Assembly: GCF_000768675.1 (NCBI RefSeq)
Contig: NZ_AVPI01000020.1
Location: 1 to 64,000, forward strand
DNA: 64,000 bases
DNA from: Knoellia flava TL1
GTDB taxonomy: Bacteria; Actinomycetota; Actinomycetes; Actinomycetales; Dermatophilaceae
Direction of reading: 5' to 3'
Both the position numbers and the translations under genes were made by a program. The first letter of the stretch is position 1, and every line of letters starts with the position of its first letter. Below are positions 8,964 through 22,333 of this stretch, one piece after another. A model generated the notes under the pieces. The model was not told the DNA's origin. It did no database searches and saw only the letters and a list, made by a program, of their open reading frames with translations.

Positions 8964-9922
8964 GGGATCACCATCTTCTCGTGCGCGACCCCGACGAGCT
9001 CGGTGAGCCGGGCGACGCCGTGGGACTCGGCGAGGGCCTCGAGCTCGGTGAGCACGCGCTGGGGTGCGGTCGGGTCGTTGAAGGTCGCGGTGCCCACCTG
9101 GACGGCGGAGGCTCCGGCGGCGATGAGCTCGAGGGCGTCGCGGCCGGAGCGCACTCCCCCGACACCGATGAGCGGCACCGTCTGGAAGCGCCCGTCGCGC
9201 ATCGCGGCTGTCACCTGCCAGAGCGCGCGGACGGCCACGGGCCGGATCGACGGGCCGGAGAGCCCGCCGGTGATGCCACCGAGGTGGGGGCGCAGCCGGT
9301 CGGTGTCGATGACCATGCCCAGCAGGGTGTTGATCATCGTGAGACCGGTGGCTCCGGCCTTCACCGCGGCGTCGGCGATCGTGACGATGTCGGTGACGTC
9401 GGGGGTGAGCTTGGCGAACATCGGGACGTCGCGCGGCAGCTGCTCGCGGACAAGGGCGATGACCTTGGCCGACGAGAGCGGGTCGCAGGCGAAGACGAGG
9501 CCGCGGTTGGCGACATTCGGACAGGAGATGTTGACCTCGACTCCGACGACGCAGTCGAAGGCATCGCTGTCGGCCAGGACCTTCGCCACGTCGGCGAACT
9601 CACCGGCGGTGTTGCCCGCGATCGAGACGAGCACGCGCGCACCGACCGACTTGAGCCACGGGAGGTCCTGCTCGACGAAGGCGTGGATGCCGGGGCCCTG
9701 GAGGCCGATCGAGTTGAGCATCCCCGACGCGGTCTCCGCCATGCGCGGGGTGCCGCGACCCGAGCGCGGGTCCATCATCACCGTCTTGGTGACGAACGCC
9801 CCGAGCTGCGACACGTCGAAGAACCGGTGCAGCTCACGGCCGTTGGCGGCACACCCCGACGCGGTCATCACCGGGTTGGGCAGGGTGCGGCCCGAGAGGG
9901 TCACGGACAGGTCGACGGTCAT
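8960..9922 (-). CDS. pyrD: Dihydroorotate dehydrogenase B, catalytic subunit
   Basis: Oxidises dihydroorotate to orotate using FMN. The 320-residue protein has the class-1 pattern with the catalytic cysteine in VEVNISCPNV, the FMN-binding LLGMVIDTD and the phosphate loop GVGGVRSGRDALE. Because pyrK sits immediately upstream, this is the type-1B enzyme that passes electrons to NAD through the PyrK flavin/iron-sulphur subunit. Its ATG overlaps the pyrK stop by one base (TGATG). Confidence 0.96.
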   Translation of the reverse strand: MTVDLSVTLSGRTLPNPVMTASGCAANGRELHRFFDVSQLGAFVTKTVMMDPRSGRGTPRMAETASGMLNSIGLQGPGIHAFVEQDLPWLKSVGARVLVSIAGNTAGEFADVAKVLADSDAFDCVVGVEVNISCPNVANRGLVFACDPLSSAKVIALVREQLPRDVPMFAKLTPDVTDIVTIADAAVKAGATGLTMINTLLGMVIDTDRLRPHLGGITGGLSGPSIRPVAVRALWQVTAAMRDGRFQTVPLIGVGGVRSGRDALELIAAGASAVQVGTATFNDPTAPQRVLTELEALAESHGVARLTELVGVAHEKMVIP

Positions 9923-10847
9923 CAGTGGCCACCCACCCTCGGGGCGCCGACCGCGTCGGCGGGCACGCCGCACACGCCGTCGTGGAACGCCTCCCACCGG
10001 ATGCGGTCGCCCCGGAAGACCGGTCCCTCCACGCAGGAGCGCACCATCTTGGTCACGCCCGCCTTGTCACGGACCGGCATGACACAGGTCATGCAGACGC
10101 CGACGCCGCAGGCCATGGCCTCCTCGACGGCGACCTGCGCGACGGCACCGTGCTCCCCGGCGACACGGGTCACCGACTGGAGCATCCCCATCGGGCCGCA
10201 TGCGTAGGCGACGGCGGCTCCGGTGCGCTCGAAGACCTCGGGGAGCACGTCGCTCACCCATCCCTTGTGGCCGGCCGAGCCGTCGTCGGTCGTCACGGTG
10301 ACGCCGTCGGCGGCGCGACGGGCCTCGACGACGCCGAAGAGCCTGTCCTCGGACGCCGCGCCGAGCACCATCTCGACGGTGCACCCGCGCTCGCGCAGGA
10401 CGTCGGCGAGCCAGAAGAGCGGCGCCGAGCCGTAGCCACCGCCGACGAGGACGGTCGCCACCGGCTCGGTGGGCAGCGGGAAGGGGCGGCCCAGCGGCGC
10501 CACGACGTCGACCGCGTCGTGCGCGCGCAGGGCGGCGAGCCACTCGGTACCCGGGCCCTTGGCCGCGATGACGAGGTCGAGCGTGCCGCCATAGGTGCCG
10601 GACGGGCTCACCTTGTGGATCGAGAACGAGCGCCGCAGCAGGTTGCCGGTCGTGGGCCCGCCGACCGCGAGCGCCGCGAACTGGCCGGGGCGAGCGAGCT
10701 CGGCGACGCCCGGCGCGACGATCGTCAGGTGGTGGTAGGCGCCGACGCGCCGGGTCGCGATGACCTCACCCTGCACCTGGACGACACCGCTGCCCGGGCG
10801 CGCGGCTCCAGCAGCGGGACGCGCAACGGCCTCGGGACGTCCAGCGC

Positions 10848-10851
<4 letters not shown>
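9922..10851 (-). CDS. pyrK: Dihydroorotate dehydrogenase electron-transfer subunit
   Basis: 309 residues. After a 25-residue Ala/Pro-rich head comes the FAD domain with LLRRSFSIH, then an NAD-binding domain with [14 protein letters not shown]. At the C-terminus lie the 2Fe-2S cysteines CGVGVCMTC and, further on, RSCVEGPVF. It forms the heteromeric type-1B dehydrogenase with the adjacent pyrD product. The ATG overlaps the carB stop by 4 bases. Somewhat longer than typical PyrK because of the N-terminal extension and a short Gly/Ala tail. Confidence 0.93.
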
Positions 10852-14165
<3,314 letters not shown>

Positions 14166-14166
14166 G

Positions 14167-15327
14167 TCAGGCGCTCACCTTCCGGTGTGAGTCGAGCAGG
14201 TCGATGAAACGGTCGAAGAGGTATGCCGCGTCGTGCGGTCCCGCTGCCGCCTCCGGGTGGTACTGGACCGAGAAGGCTGTGAGATCGCCTGCGGCAGAAC
14301 GCACCTCGAGCCCTTCGACGACGTCGTCGTTGAGGCAGACGTGCGAGACGCGGGCGCTGCCGAACTCGGTGTCGGTGTCGCGGTCGAGCGGGGCGTCGAC
14401 GGCGAACCCGTGGTTGTGGGCGGTGACCTCGACCTTGCTCGTCGTGCGGTCCATGACCGGCTGGTTGACGCCGCGGTGGCCGTACTTGAGCTTGTAGGTG
14501 CCGAAACCGAGCGCCCGCCCGAGCAGCTGGTTGCCGAAGCAGATCCCGAAGAACGGTATGCCGTCCGCGAGCACCTCGCGGAGCACGCCGACCTCGTGGT
14601 CGGCCGTCGAAGGGTCGCCCGGGCCGTTGCTGAAGAAGACGCCGTCGGGCCCGACGGCGCGGATGTCGTCGGCGGTGGCCGTCGCGGGCAGGACGTGGAC
14701 CTCGATGCCGCGCTCGGCCATCTGCTGCGGGGTCATCGACTTGATGCCGAGGTCGACCGCGGCGACGGTGAACCGCTTCTCCCCCACCGCCTCGACGACG
14801 TAGGCCTCGTCGGTGCTCACCTCGGCGGCCAGCGCCGAGCCCGCCATGAGGGGCGCGGACGTGACGCGCTCGAGGAGCTGCTCGGACGGCATACGGGCGT
14901 CGTCGCCGGAGAAGATGCCCACGCGCATGGCGCCGCGCTCACGCAGGTGGCGGGTGAGGGCGCGGGTGTCGATGTCGCAGATGCCGACGACGCCCTGGGC
15001 GTCGAGCTCGTCCTCGAGGGTGCGGCGCGAGCGCCAGCTCGACGGGCGCAGGGCGGGGTCGCGCACGACGAAGCCGGACACCCAGATGCGCGAGGACTCG
15101 TCGTCCTCGTCGTTCCAGCCGGTGTTGCCGACGTGCGGCGCGGTCATGACGACGACCTGGCGGTGGTAGCTCGGGTCGGTGAGCGTCTCCTGGTAGCCGG
15201 TCATCGCGGTGCAGAAGACCGCCTCGCCGACGGTCTCGCCGCGGTGGCCGAAGGAGCGTCCGGTGAAGGTGCGGCCGTCCTCGAGGACGAGCACGGCGGG
15301 CTCACGGGTGGTGGTTGTCGTGTTCAT
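14167..15327 (-). CDS. carA: Carbamoyl-phosphate synthase small subunit (glutaminase)
   Basis: 386 residues. The N-terminal domain has [15 protein letters not shown]; the class-I glutamine amidotransferase domain has the catalytic cysteine in [12 protein letters not shown] and the His-Glu pair in [10 protein letters not shown]. The nucleophile loop reads CFGN where most family members have CLGH, a conservative change. It supplies ammonia to CarB through a tunnel. The ATG at 15327 overlaps the pyrC stop by 4 bases. Confidence 0.97.
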   Translation of the reverse strand: MNTTTTTREPAVLVLEDGRTFTGRSFGHRGETVGEAVFCTAMTGYQETLTDPSYHRQVVVMTAPHVGNTGWNDEDDESSRIWVSGFVVRDPALRPSSWRSRRTLEDELDAQGVVGICDIDTRALTRHLRERGAMRVGIFSGDDARMPSEQLLERVTSAPLMAGSALAAEVSTDEAYVVEAVGEKRFTVAAVDLGIKSMTPQQMAERGIEVHVLPATATADDIRAVGPDGVFFSNGPGDPSTADHEVGVLREVLADGIPFFGICFGNQLLGRALGFGTYKLKYGHRGVNQPVMDRTTSKVEVTAHNHGFAVDAPLDRDTDTEFGSARVSHVCLNDDVVEGLEVRSAAGDLTAFSVQYHPEAAAGPHDAAYLFDRFIDLLDSHRKVSA

Positions 15328-16612
15328 GCGGTTCCCTGGAGCGATGCGGTGACCCTGCCGCGCAGGATGGTCGTGTGGACGGCGCCGGTGAGGCTGCGGC
15401 CGTGCCACGGATTGTTGCGGGACAGCGATCTCGACGCAGCGGCGTCCACCGTCCGGTTGGCCTCGGTGTCGACGAGGACGAGGTTGGCGGGTGCGCCCGC
15501 CTCGATCGCGCCGCCGTGGTCGCGCAGCCCGGCGATGCGGGCGGGTGCCGTCGACATGCGGTCGGCGAGGGTGGCGAGGTCCATGAAGCCGCCGCGCACC
15601 ATCGTGTCGTGGACGACCGCGAAGGCCGTCTCGAGGCCGAGCATGCCGAAGGCCGCGTCGACGAAGGCGTGCTCCTTGTCGTGGCGCGCGTGCGGCGCAT
15701 GGTCGGTCGCGACGGCGTCGATCGTGCCGTCGGCGAGGGCCGCCCGGAGGGCCTCGACGTCCTCGCTCGGGCGCAGCGGCGGGTTGACCTTGAAGGTGGG
15801 GTCGTAGCCGCTGAGCAGGTCCTGGGTGAGGAGCAGGTGGTGCGGCGTGACCTCGGCCGTGAGCGCGATGCCCTGCGCCTTGGCCCAGCGCACGACCTCG
15901 ACGCCCTCGGCGGTGCTCACGTGCGCGACGTGGACGCGGCTGCTCGTGTGCCGCGCGAGCTGGGCGTCGCGGGCGATGATGCTCGACTCGGCGACGGCCG
16001 GCCAGCCGGGCAGGCCAAGGCGGCCGCTCAGCTCGCCCTCGTGGCAGCAGGCGCTCGGCCCTGCGAGGTCTGGGTCCTGGCTGTGCTGGCTCACGACGCC
16101 GCCGAAGGCTCGGACGTACTCGAGCGCCCGGCGCATGACGCGGGCGTCCGCGACGCAGCGGCCGTCGTCGGAGAAGACGCGGACGGCGGCGCGGGAGCGG
16201 TGCATGAGGCCGAGCTCGGCGAGCTCCTCGCCCTCGAGCCCCTTGGTGACTGCCCCGATCGGCTGGACGTCGACGAGCCCGGCGTCGCGGCCGAGGTCGA
16301 GGACGCGCTCGGCGGCCTCCGCGGTGTCGGTGACCGGGTTGGTGTTGGCCATGGCGAGGACCGCGGTGAAGCCGCCCGCCGCGGCGGCAGCGGCACCGGA
16401 GGCGATGGTCTCGGCGTCCTCGCGGCCCGGCTCGCGCAAGTGCGTGTGCAGGTCGACGAGGCCAGGCAGCAGGGTGAGCCCGTCGGCGTCGACGGTCTCG
16501 GTGTCGGCGGGCACGTCGAGGCCGCGACCGACCTCGGCGATCGTGCCCTCGCGGACGAGGACGTCATTGGCCTCGCCCCCGAGGAGTCGGGCCCCCGTGA
16601 TGAGGAGGTCGC

Positions 16613-16616
<4 letters not shown>
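15324..16616 (-). CDS. pyrC: Dihydroorotase
   Basis: 430 residues, class-I dihydroorotase of the amidohydrolase superfamily. The zinc-binding HxH is in [15 protein letters not shown], with further ligands in SQHSQD and [11 protein letters not shown], and the catalytic aspartate in [15 protein letters not shown]. It closes carbamoyl aspartate to dihydroorotate. The GTG at 16616 overlaps the pyrB stop by 4 bases and is the first codon of the conserved protein; the open frame continues much further upstream through pyrB in a shadow frame. Confidence 0.96.
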
Positions 16617-18294
<1,678 letters not shown>

Positions 18295-18296
18295 TC

Positions 18297-18326
18297 ACTG
18301 TAGCGACTGGCCGAGGACGCCCCCAA
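18297..18326 (-). promoter_or_regulatory. Putative pyr operon promoter
   Basis: TACAGT (18297-18302) as -10 and TTGGGG (18321-18326) as -35, 18 bases apart, on the minus strand. A start near 18290 would give a leader of some 50 bases holding the PyrR loop and ribosome site. The -35 match is weak. Confidence 0.45.
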
Positions 18327-18370
18327 CTCGACCCCGCCCGGCGCGTCCACGCTCCGGGACACATAACCAA

Positions 18371-18399
18371 TTGCTATGTCAGACCCAACGTCCTGTGAT
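18371..18399 (+). promoter_or_regulatory. Putative promoter of the 57-residue ORF
   Basis: TTGCTA (18371-18376), 17 bases, TGTGAT (18394-18399): each hexamer matches 4 of 6 consensus bases. An AT-rich patch with a 5-bp inverted repeat (ACATA...TATGT, 18361-18379) overlaps the -35 and could be an operator. Confidence 0.35.
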
Positions 18400-18437
18400 G
18401 TACTTGGAGCCTCACCACACCGGCCAAAGGAGGCACC

Positions 18438-18611
18438 GTGCACCCGCAGACGCTCACGACACCCGACCCCGCGGACACGTGCGCCGCCTCGCCCGAGCGG
18501 ACCCCGCTCTTCCCGCCGGCGGACGCCGACCTCGAGACCTACCGCGCCTGGCTGGCCCGGGCCGCGTGGCCCGAGGTCGTCTTCGGCGCCCGCCTCCCCC
18601 AAGCCTCCTGA
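18438..18611 (+). CDS. Small hypothetical protein, 57 residues
   Basis: A GTG start preceded 4 bases away by a strong AAAGGAGG ribosome site opens a 58-codon frame including the stop. It has high-GC codon use, a Pro/Thr-rich first half, one cysteine (residue 15) and an amphipathic C-terminal part with TYRAWLARAAWPEVVFGARL. I do not recognise a family. A 12-bp stem overlaps the stop codon like a terminator and a possible promoter lies upstream, so it looks like a separate transcription unit between pyrR and the toxin-antitoxin pair. It is too short for most gene callers. Confidence 0.6.
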   Translation: MHPQTLTTPDPADTCAASPERTPLFPPADADLETYRAWLARAAWPEVVFGARLPQAS

Positions 18612-18621
18612 GGCTCGGGGG
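18596..18621. terminator. Hairpin overlapping the stop codon of the small ORF
   Basis: The arms at 18596-18607 and 18610-18621 are complementary over 12 bases with one mismatch. The loop is very tight, so one closing pair probably opens. It separates the plus-strand small ORF from the convergent vapC gene and may stop both transcripts. No T-tract follows. Confidence 0.55.
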
Positions 18622-18651
18622 ACCGCACGCGCCGTATGCCGTCGGGCCGGG

Positions 18652-19080
18652 CTATGCCGTGCCGGACGCCGACCACGGGTCGACGACTGCGATACCTGCA
18701 CCCTCGAAGTCCTTGACGTTGCGTGTCGCGAGAGGCACATCGTGCCGCCGACACACGGCCGCGATCCATGCATCCGAGATGCCGACGGGTCGTCCGGCTC
18801 GTTGTCGAGAAGCGCGGATCGAGGCGAAGTAGGGAGCACTTCGAGCGTCGATGTCGAGCACTCGCCCGTCGAAGGTCATCAGCGCTTCGTCGATGCGGGA
18901 CTGGAGATCATCCCGCCTGCGTCCGCGCGGGAGCTGGAAGGCGCCTTGGAGCAGCTCGGCGACGGTGACCACGGTGATGTGTGTCCGACGCCAGGGAACC
19001 GCGTCCATCCACCCCGCCACTCGCCCGTCGGGGTCGGGCCGCATCGCCTCCGAGACGACGTTGGTGTCGAGCACGATCAC
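18652..19080 (-). CDS. VapC-type toxin, PIN-domain ribonuclease
   Basis: 142 residues with the PIN fold acids: MIVLDTNVVSEAM at the start (Asp5), VAELLQGAF, and SDAWIAA followed by ATRNVKDFEG near the end. This is the FitB/StbB-like branch of VapC toxins, Mg-dependent RNases that cut tRNA or rRNA. GTG start at 19080 shares 4 bases with the antitoxin stop. Codon use looks somewhat less GC-biased than the neighbours, consistent with horizontal gain. RNA target unknown. Confidence 0.88.
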   Translation of the reverse strand: MIVLDTNVVSEAMRPDPDGRVAGWMDAVPWRRTHITVVTVAELLQGAFQLPRGRRRDDLQSRIDEALMTFDGRVLDIDARSAPYFASIRASRQRAGRPVGISDAWIAAVCRRHDVPLATRNVKDFEGAGIAVVDPWSASGTA

Positions 19081-19334
19081 GAGAAGTCCGGAATCCGCCG
19101 GTCACTGTCGTCCGTCTCGTTCCGCGCCGGCAGGTCGAGATCAACCCCACCCGTTCGGCGACGGAACTCCTCCATGACCTCACCGAACGAGACATCGTTC
19201 GACGAGGTCTCGAGGACCGCGTCGCCGAGGATCGCACGCACCTCGGCTTCCATCGACCGTCCGTTCTCCGCAGCCCTCATCTGGAGTCGACGCTTCACGT
19301 CGGCGTCGACCTTGCGGATCGTCAGTGTGCTCAT
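19077..19334 (-). CDS. VapB/FitA-type antitoxin
   Basis: 85 residues. The N-terminus STLTIRKVDADVKRRLQMRA is a ribbon-helix-helix DNA-binding segment of the FitA/StbC type; residues 50-85 form the acidic, flexible tail expected to wrap the toxin. It precedes the toxin with a 4-base overlap, the usual antitoxin-first order. It probably binds the palindrome just upstream of its own start. Confidence 0.86.
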   Translation of the reverse strand: MSTLTIRKVDADVKRRLQMRAAENGRSMEAEVRAILGDAVLETSSNDVSFGEVMEEFRRRTGGVDLDLPARNETDDSDRRIPDFS

Positions 19335-19360
19335 GGCCTCCCCTTCCAGTCCGATGGCTC

Positions 19361-19386
19361 TGTGACAGCAATGCTAGCAGTGACAC
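19361..19386. promoter_or_regulatory. Putative operator of the toxin-antitoxin pair
   Basis: The perfect palindrome TGCTAGCA (19372-19379) lies between two copies of GTGACA, 27-47 bases upstream of the antitoxin ATG. Ribbon-helix-helix antitoxins usually bind such short palindromes to repress their own promoter. No convincing -35/-10 pair was found around it. Confidence 0.45.
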
Positions 19387-19423
19387 CACGAAGAGCGCGC
19401 TGCACGCTGGCGACCTGCGCGGG

Positions 19424-20011
19424 TCAGCGGACCCGGTCGAGGGTGACGACCCGGACGCCACCGGCGAGGTCGACCTGGTCCACCTGCTCGAACCTCGCGT
19501 GCGTGAAGTCCCCGGCGAAGAGCGGGATGCCGGAGCCGATGACCGACGGGTTGACCTTGAGGACGAGTCGGTCGATCTCGGGGAGCAGGGCGTGCGCGAG
19601 GGTGCCGCCGCCGACGAGCCAGACGTCCTTGTCGCCCTCCTCGACCTTGAGCTCGCGCACCCGGGCGAGCGGGTCGCCGGCCACGACCTCGACCGGCAGG
19701 TCGTCACGCCCGGCGAGCGTCGTCGAGACGACGAGGTGGCGCAGGTGCGGGTAGGCGTCGGTGAGGCCCGCGGCGAGGCCGAGCTCGTAGGACGCGCGAC
19801 CCTCGACGACCGTGTCGAAGTGCAGCCCCTCACCCGTGATGCCCATCGCGTCACGAGCCGGGCCGGGCAGGGTCTCGGAATAGTGCGCCACGATGAACTC
19901 GACGAGGTCCGGCGTCACCGGGAAGAACTCGGCGCCGCTCGGGTCACTGCCGTCGGGGCCGGCGATGAAGCCGTCGAGGGTGGTCGCGACGTAGTAGACG
20001 AGCCTGCGCAT
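19424..20011 (-). CDS. Dihydrofolate-reductase-fold protein (RibD C-terminal-like)
   Basis: 195 residues of the DHFR/RibD-C family common as stand-alone genes in actinobacteria: RRLVYYVATTLDGFIAGPDG at the N-terminus, VEGRASYELG, HLVVSTTL and the pyridine-nucleotide loop VWLVGGGTLAHALL. These proteins are NADPH-dependent reductases of unknown substrate and rarely true dihydrofolate reductases. It lies 89 bases downstream of the antitoxin start on the same strand, probably with its own promoter. Confidence 0.88.
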   Translation of the reverse strand: MRRLVYYVATTLDGFIAGPDGSDPSGAEFFPVTPDLVEFIVAHYSETLPGPARDAMGITGEGLHFDTVVEGRASYELGLAAGLTDAYPHLRHLVVSTTLAGRDDLPVEVVAGDPLARVRELKVEEGDKDVWLVGGGTLAHALLPEIDRLVLKVNPSVIGSGIPLFAGDFTHARFEQVDQVDLAGGVRVVTLDRVR

Positions 20012-20047
20012 GGTTCCGCATCCTCACACGGTGGCGGTGGCTCCGAC

Positions 20048-20557
20048 CTACCCGGGTCGCACAGGCAGCACGGTCCGCACCATGGCGATGCGGCGGCCGA
20101 ACCGCTGCAGCCCGATGCACTCCTCGGCCTCGCGCATCGGCGCCATCCAGTCCGGCTCCGGTGCGAGCTCGACCCACCCGTGCCGGGCGTAGAAAGGCGC
20201 GTTCCACGGCACGTTGGCATAGGTGCGCAGCGTGACCCGGGAGCCGCCGCGGGAGGCGACCTCACGGCATACGGCATCGACAAGCGCGGCACCGAGACCG
20301 AGGCGACCGTGCGCGGGGTCGACGACGAGCTGCTCGAGGTGCCAGCCCTCGGGCAGCGAGAGGACGTGGGCGAAGCCGACGACCGGCTCGCCCACGACGA
20401 GGAGGAAGCCCGGCTCCGCAGCACGGGACTGCCCCGACACCGGCGGCGGCCAGTCGACGCCCTCGAAGACGGTGTCGAAGAGCCGGTCCCCCGATGCCTC
20501 GACGGCCGCCAGACCGGGGAGGTCGGCGGCCGTCGCGGGTCGGACGAGGGAGGTCAC
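20048..20557 (-). CDS. GNAT-family N-acetyltransferase
   Basis: 169 residues. It has the GNAT layout: TSLVRPATAADLPGLAAVE at the start, EQLVVDPAHGRLGLGAALVD as the acetyl-CoA-binding motif A (Q/RxxGxG/A form), and NAPFYARHGWVEL as motif B. Substrate unknown. Its GTG overlaps the nusB stop by 4 bases, so it is translated with nusB though functionally unrelated. Confidence 0.9.
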   Translation of the reverse strand: MTSLVRPATAADLPGLAAVEASGDRLFDTVFEGVDWPPPVSGQSRAAEPGFLLVVGEPVVGFAHVLSLPEGWHLEQLVVDPAHGRLGLGAALVDAVCREVASRGGSRVTLRTYANVPWNAPFYARHGWVELAPEPDWMAPMREAEECIGLQRFGRRIAMVRTVLPVRPG

Positions 20558-20964
20558 GCGAGGGTGGGCTTGACCTCGGCGAGCCGGGCGAGCAGCCCGT
20601 TGACGAACTTGGGGCTGTCGTCGGTCGAGAGCTCGGTCGCGATGCCGACGGCCTCGCTGATCGCGACACCCTCCGGCACCTCGCCGAAGAGCACCTCGAA
20701 CGCGCCGACACGCAGGATCGCGCGGTCGACGGCAGGCATCCGCTCGAGCGACCAACCCTGCGAATAGGTCGTGAGCAGGTCGTTGATCTCGGTCCAGTGC
20801 TCGACGACGCCGGTGACGAGGTCAGCGGTGAACTCGTTGAGCGGGGCCTCGGTCACGGGTGCGGCGAGGCGCTCCCGGAGAAGGTCGGCGGCGTTGACCT
20901 TGCGCTGCTCGGCCTCGAAGAGGAGGTCGATCGCGCGGCGACGCGACTTGGTGCGTGCGGCCAC
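20554..20964 (-). CDS. nusB: Transcription antitermination factor NusB
   Basis: 136 residues, all-helical NusB: RTKSRRRAIDLLFEAEQR at the N-terminus, WSLERMPAVDRAILRVGAFE in the middle and ESVGIATEL-type stretch AVGIATELSTDDSPKFVNG at the end. It acts with NusE on boxA RNA during rRNA transcription. It lies 3 bases after efp, the usual efp-nusB pairing. Confidence 0.96.
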   Translation of the reverse strand: MAARTKSRRRAIDLLFEAEQRKVNAADLLRERLAAPVTEAPLNEFTADLVTGVVEHWTEINDLLTTYSQGWSLERMPAVDRAILRVGAFEVLFGEVPEGVAISEAVGIATELSTDDSPKFVNGLLARLAEVKPTLA

Positions 20965-20967
20965 AGG

Positions 20968-21528
20968 TCAGTTGACGCGGCTGAGGTAGGACCCGTCGCG
21001 GGTGTCCACCTTGACCTTGTCGCCGGTGTTGAGGAAGAGCGGGACGGCGATCTCGGCGCCGGTCTCGAGGGTGGCCGGCTTGGTGCCACCGGTCGAGCGG
21101 TCACCCTGCAGGCCGGGCTCGGTGTACTGGATCTCGAGGACGACCGACGGCGGGAGCTCGATGAAGAGCACGTTGCCGTCGTGGCGCGCGACGATGGCGT
21201 CCTGGTTCTCGAGCATGAACTTCGCGGCGTCGCCGACGATCTCGGGCGAGACCGAGATCTGGTCGTAGGTGTCGCCGTCCATGAAGACGTAGTCGGTGCC
21301 GTCGTTGTAGAGGTACTGCATCGTGCGCTTGTCGACGTTGGCGGTCTCGACCTTCACGCCGGCGTTGAACGTCTTGTCGACGACCTTGCCCGAGAGGACG
21401 TTCTTGAGCTTGGTCCGCACGAAGGCCGGGCCCTTGCCGGGCTTGACGTGCTGGAACTCCACGACGGACCAGAGCTGGCCTTCGAGGTTGAGGACGAGGC
21501 CGTTCTTGAGGTCGTTCGTCGATGCCAC
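20968..21528 (-). CDS. efp: Elongation factor P
   Basis: 186 residues, normal for EF-P. Domain I carries [19 protein letters not shown]; the tip is the palindromic PGKGP form, an actinobacterial subfamily reported to work without lysine modification. Domains II-III end with [14 protein letters not shown] relieves ribosome stalling at proline runs. I chose the GTG at 21528, where family members begin ([10 protein letters not shown]); an ATG at 21546 would add six residues. Confidence 0.96.
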   Translation of the reverse strand: MASTNDLKNGLVLNLEGQLWSVVEFQHVKPGKGPAFVRTKLKNVLSGKVVDKTFNAGVKVETANVDKRTMQYLYNDGTDYVFMDGDTYDQISVSPEIVGDAAKFMLENQDAIVARHDGNVLFIELPPSVVLEIQYTEPGLQGDRSTGGTKPATLETGAEIAVPLFLNTGDKVKVDTRDGSYLSRVN

Positions 21529-21569
21529 GAGTGAATTCGCTTCCATTGGGTGTCGGGAGATCGCCGGGC

Positions 21570-21575
21570 AGTCTA
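21570..21575 (-). promoter_or_regulatory. Putative -10 box for efp-nusB
   Basis: TAGACT on the minus strand, about 41 bases before the efp GTG, fits TANNNT. No -35 match at 16-18 bases. The spacer 21529-21627 holds nothing else recognisable. Confidence 0.4.
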
Positions 21576-21627
21576 TCCGTCAAGCGCCCACACCCCGAAT
21601 TCGCTCGGCTCAGGGGATGCGGTCGAC

Positions 21628-22218
21628 TCAGAGGAACTGGGCCGGGTCGAACTGCTCGATGGGGATGACCCGGATGCGCGGCAGCGCCGACGTGAACGCC
21701 TTGACGTCGTACTCGAGGTCGAAGCTCTCGAGCCCGTCGGCCTCGAGTGCGGTGAACCCGCTGTTGCGGAACTCGCGGAAGGCCATGAGCCCGACCCGGC
21801 GATCGTCGTCCTCGAGGAGGGCCTCGACCTCCTCGAGGAAGTCGCCGTCGTGGCTGACGAGCATGACGTCGGCGTCGCGGTCCTTGATGGCCCGCAGCGT
21901 GCGCTGGATGGCGACGTCGACGACCTTGACGTCGGAGTCGCCGGAGAGCGGCACCGGCTGGAAGCCGAGCGCGTTGAGCGCCTGGATGAACGACATCGGC
22001 ATCGTCGTCGATGCGTTGAGGAAGAACAGGCCCTTGACGTCCTGGTCCCACGCCTCGCGGGCGAAGGCGATGAGCCGGTCCCACCGGGGACGCTCGTCCG
22101 GCTGCGGCCGGCGCCCGAGGATCGACGTGCCGAGGGTGGCGTCGATGTTCTCACCGTCGACGAGGAGGTAGGTGAGGACCTCGGACCCGTCGCCGTCGGG
22201 CGTCTTCGCGGCTGCCAT
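21628..22218 (-). CDS. NYN-domain (PIN-like) protein
   Basis: 196 residues. LTYLLVDGENIDATLG carries the first acidic residue of NYN/LabA-type nuclease domains, with later acids in LSGDSDVKVVDVAIQRTL and DVMLVSHDGDFLEEVEALL. The segment VGLMAFREFRNSG closes the sheet. NYN proteins are predicted metal-dependent RNases acting in RNA processing or decay; no partner gene is adjacent. An ATG 7 bases after a TAGACT box suggests a leaderless mRNA. Confidence 0.87.
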   Translation of the reverse strand: MAAAKTPDGDGSEVLTYLLVDGENIDATLGTSILGRRPQPDERPRWDRLIAFAREAWDQDVKGLFFLNASTTMPMSFIQALNALGFQPVPLSGDSDVKVVDVAIQRTLRAIKDRDADVMLVSHDGDFLEEVEALLEDDDRRVGLMAFREFRNSGFTALEADGLESFDLEYDVKAFTSALPRIRVIPIEQFDPAQFL

Positions 22219-22225
22219 GGACCGG

Positions 22226-22231
22226 AGTCTA
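22226..22231 (-). promoter_or_regulatory. -10 box for a leaderless NYN-gene transcript
   Basis: TAGACT lies 7 bases before the ATG of the NYN gene, so transcription would begin at or next to the A of the start codon. No ribosome site exists in between. The rest of the divergent spacer 22219-22333 has one GTATGCC copy (22276) and no clear plus-strand promoter. Confidence 0.5.
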
Positions 22232-22333
22232 GGCCCGACGCGGTGCCGGCCCTCCCCCGTCCGACCCAGACCCCCGTATGCCGGCCAGTCGCCTTCCCGT
22301 TTCCCGGCGCCTCACCGGGGCACACTGCGAAGC

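Noticed and set aside
18361-18379. ACATA...TATGT as a divergent promoter for pyrR
   Set aside because: It lies too far from the PyrR leader, and a better placed -10 (TACAGT, 18297-18302) exists.
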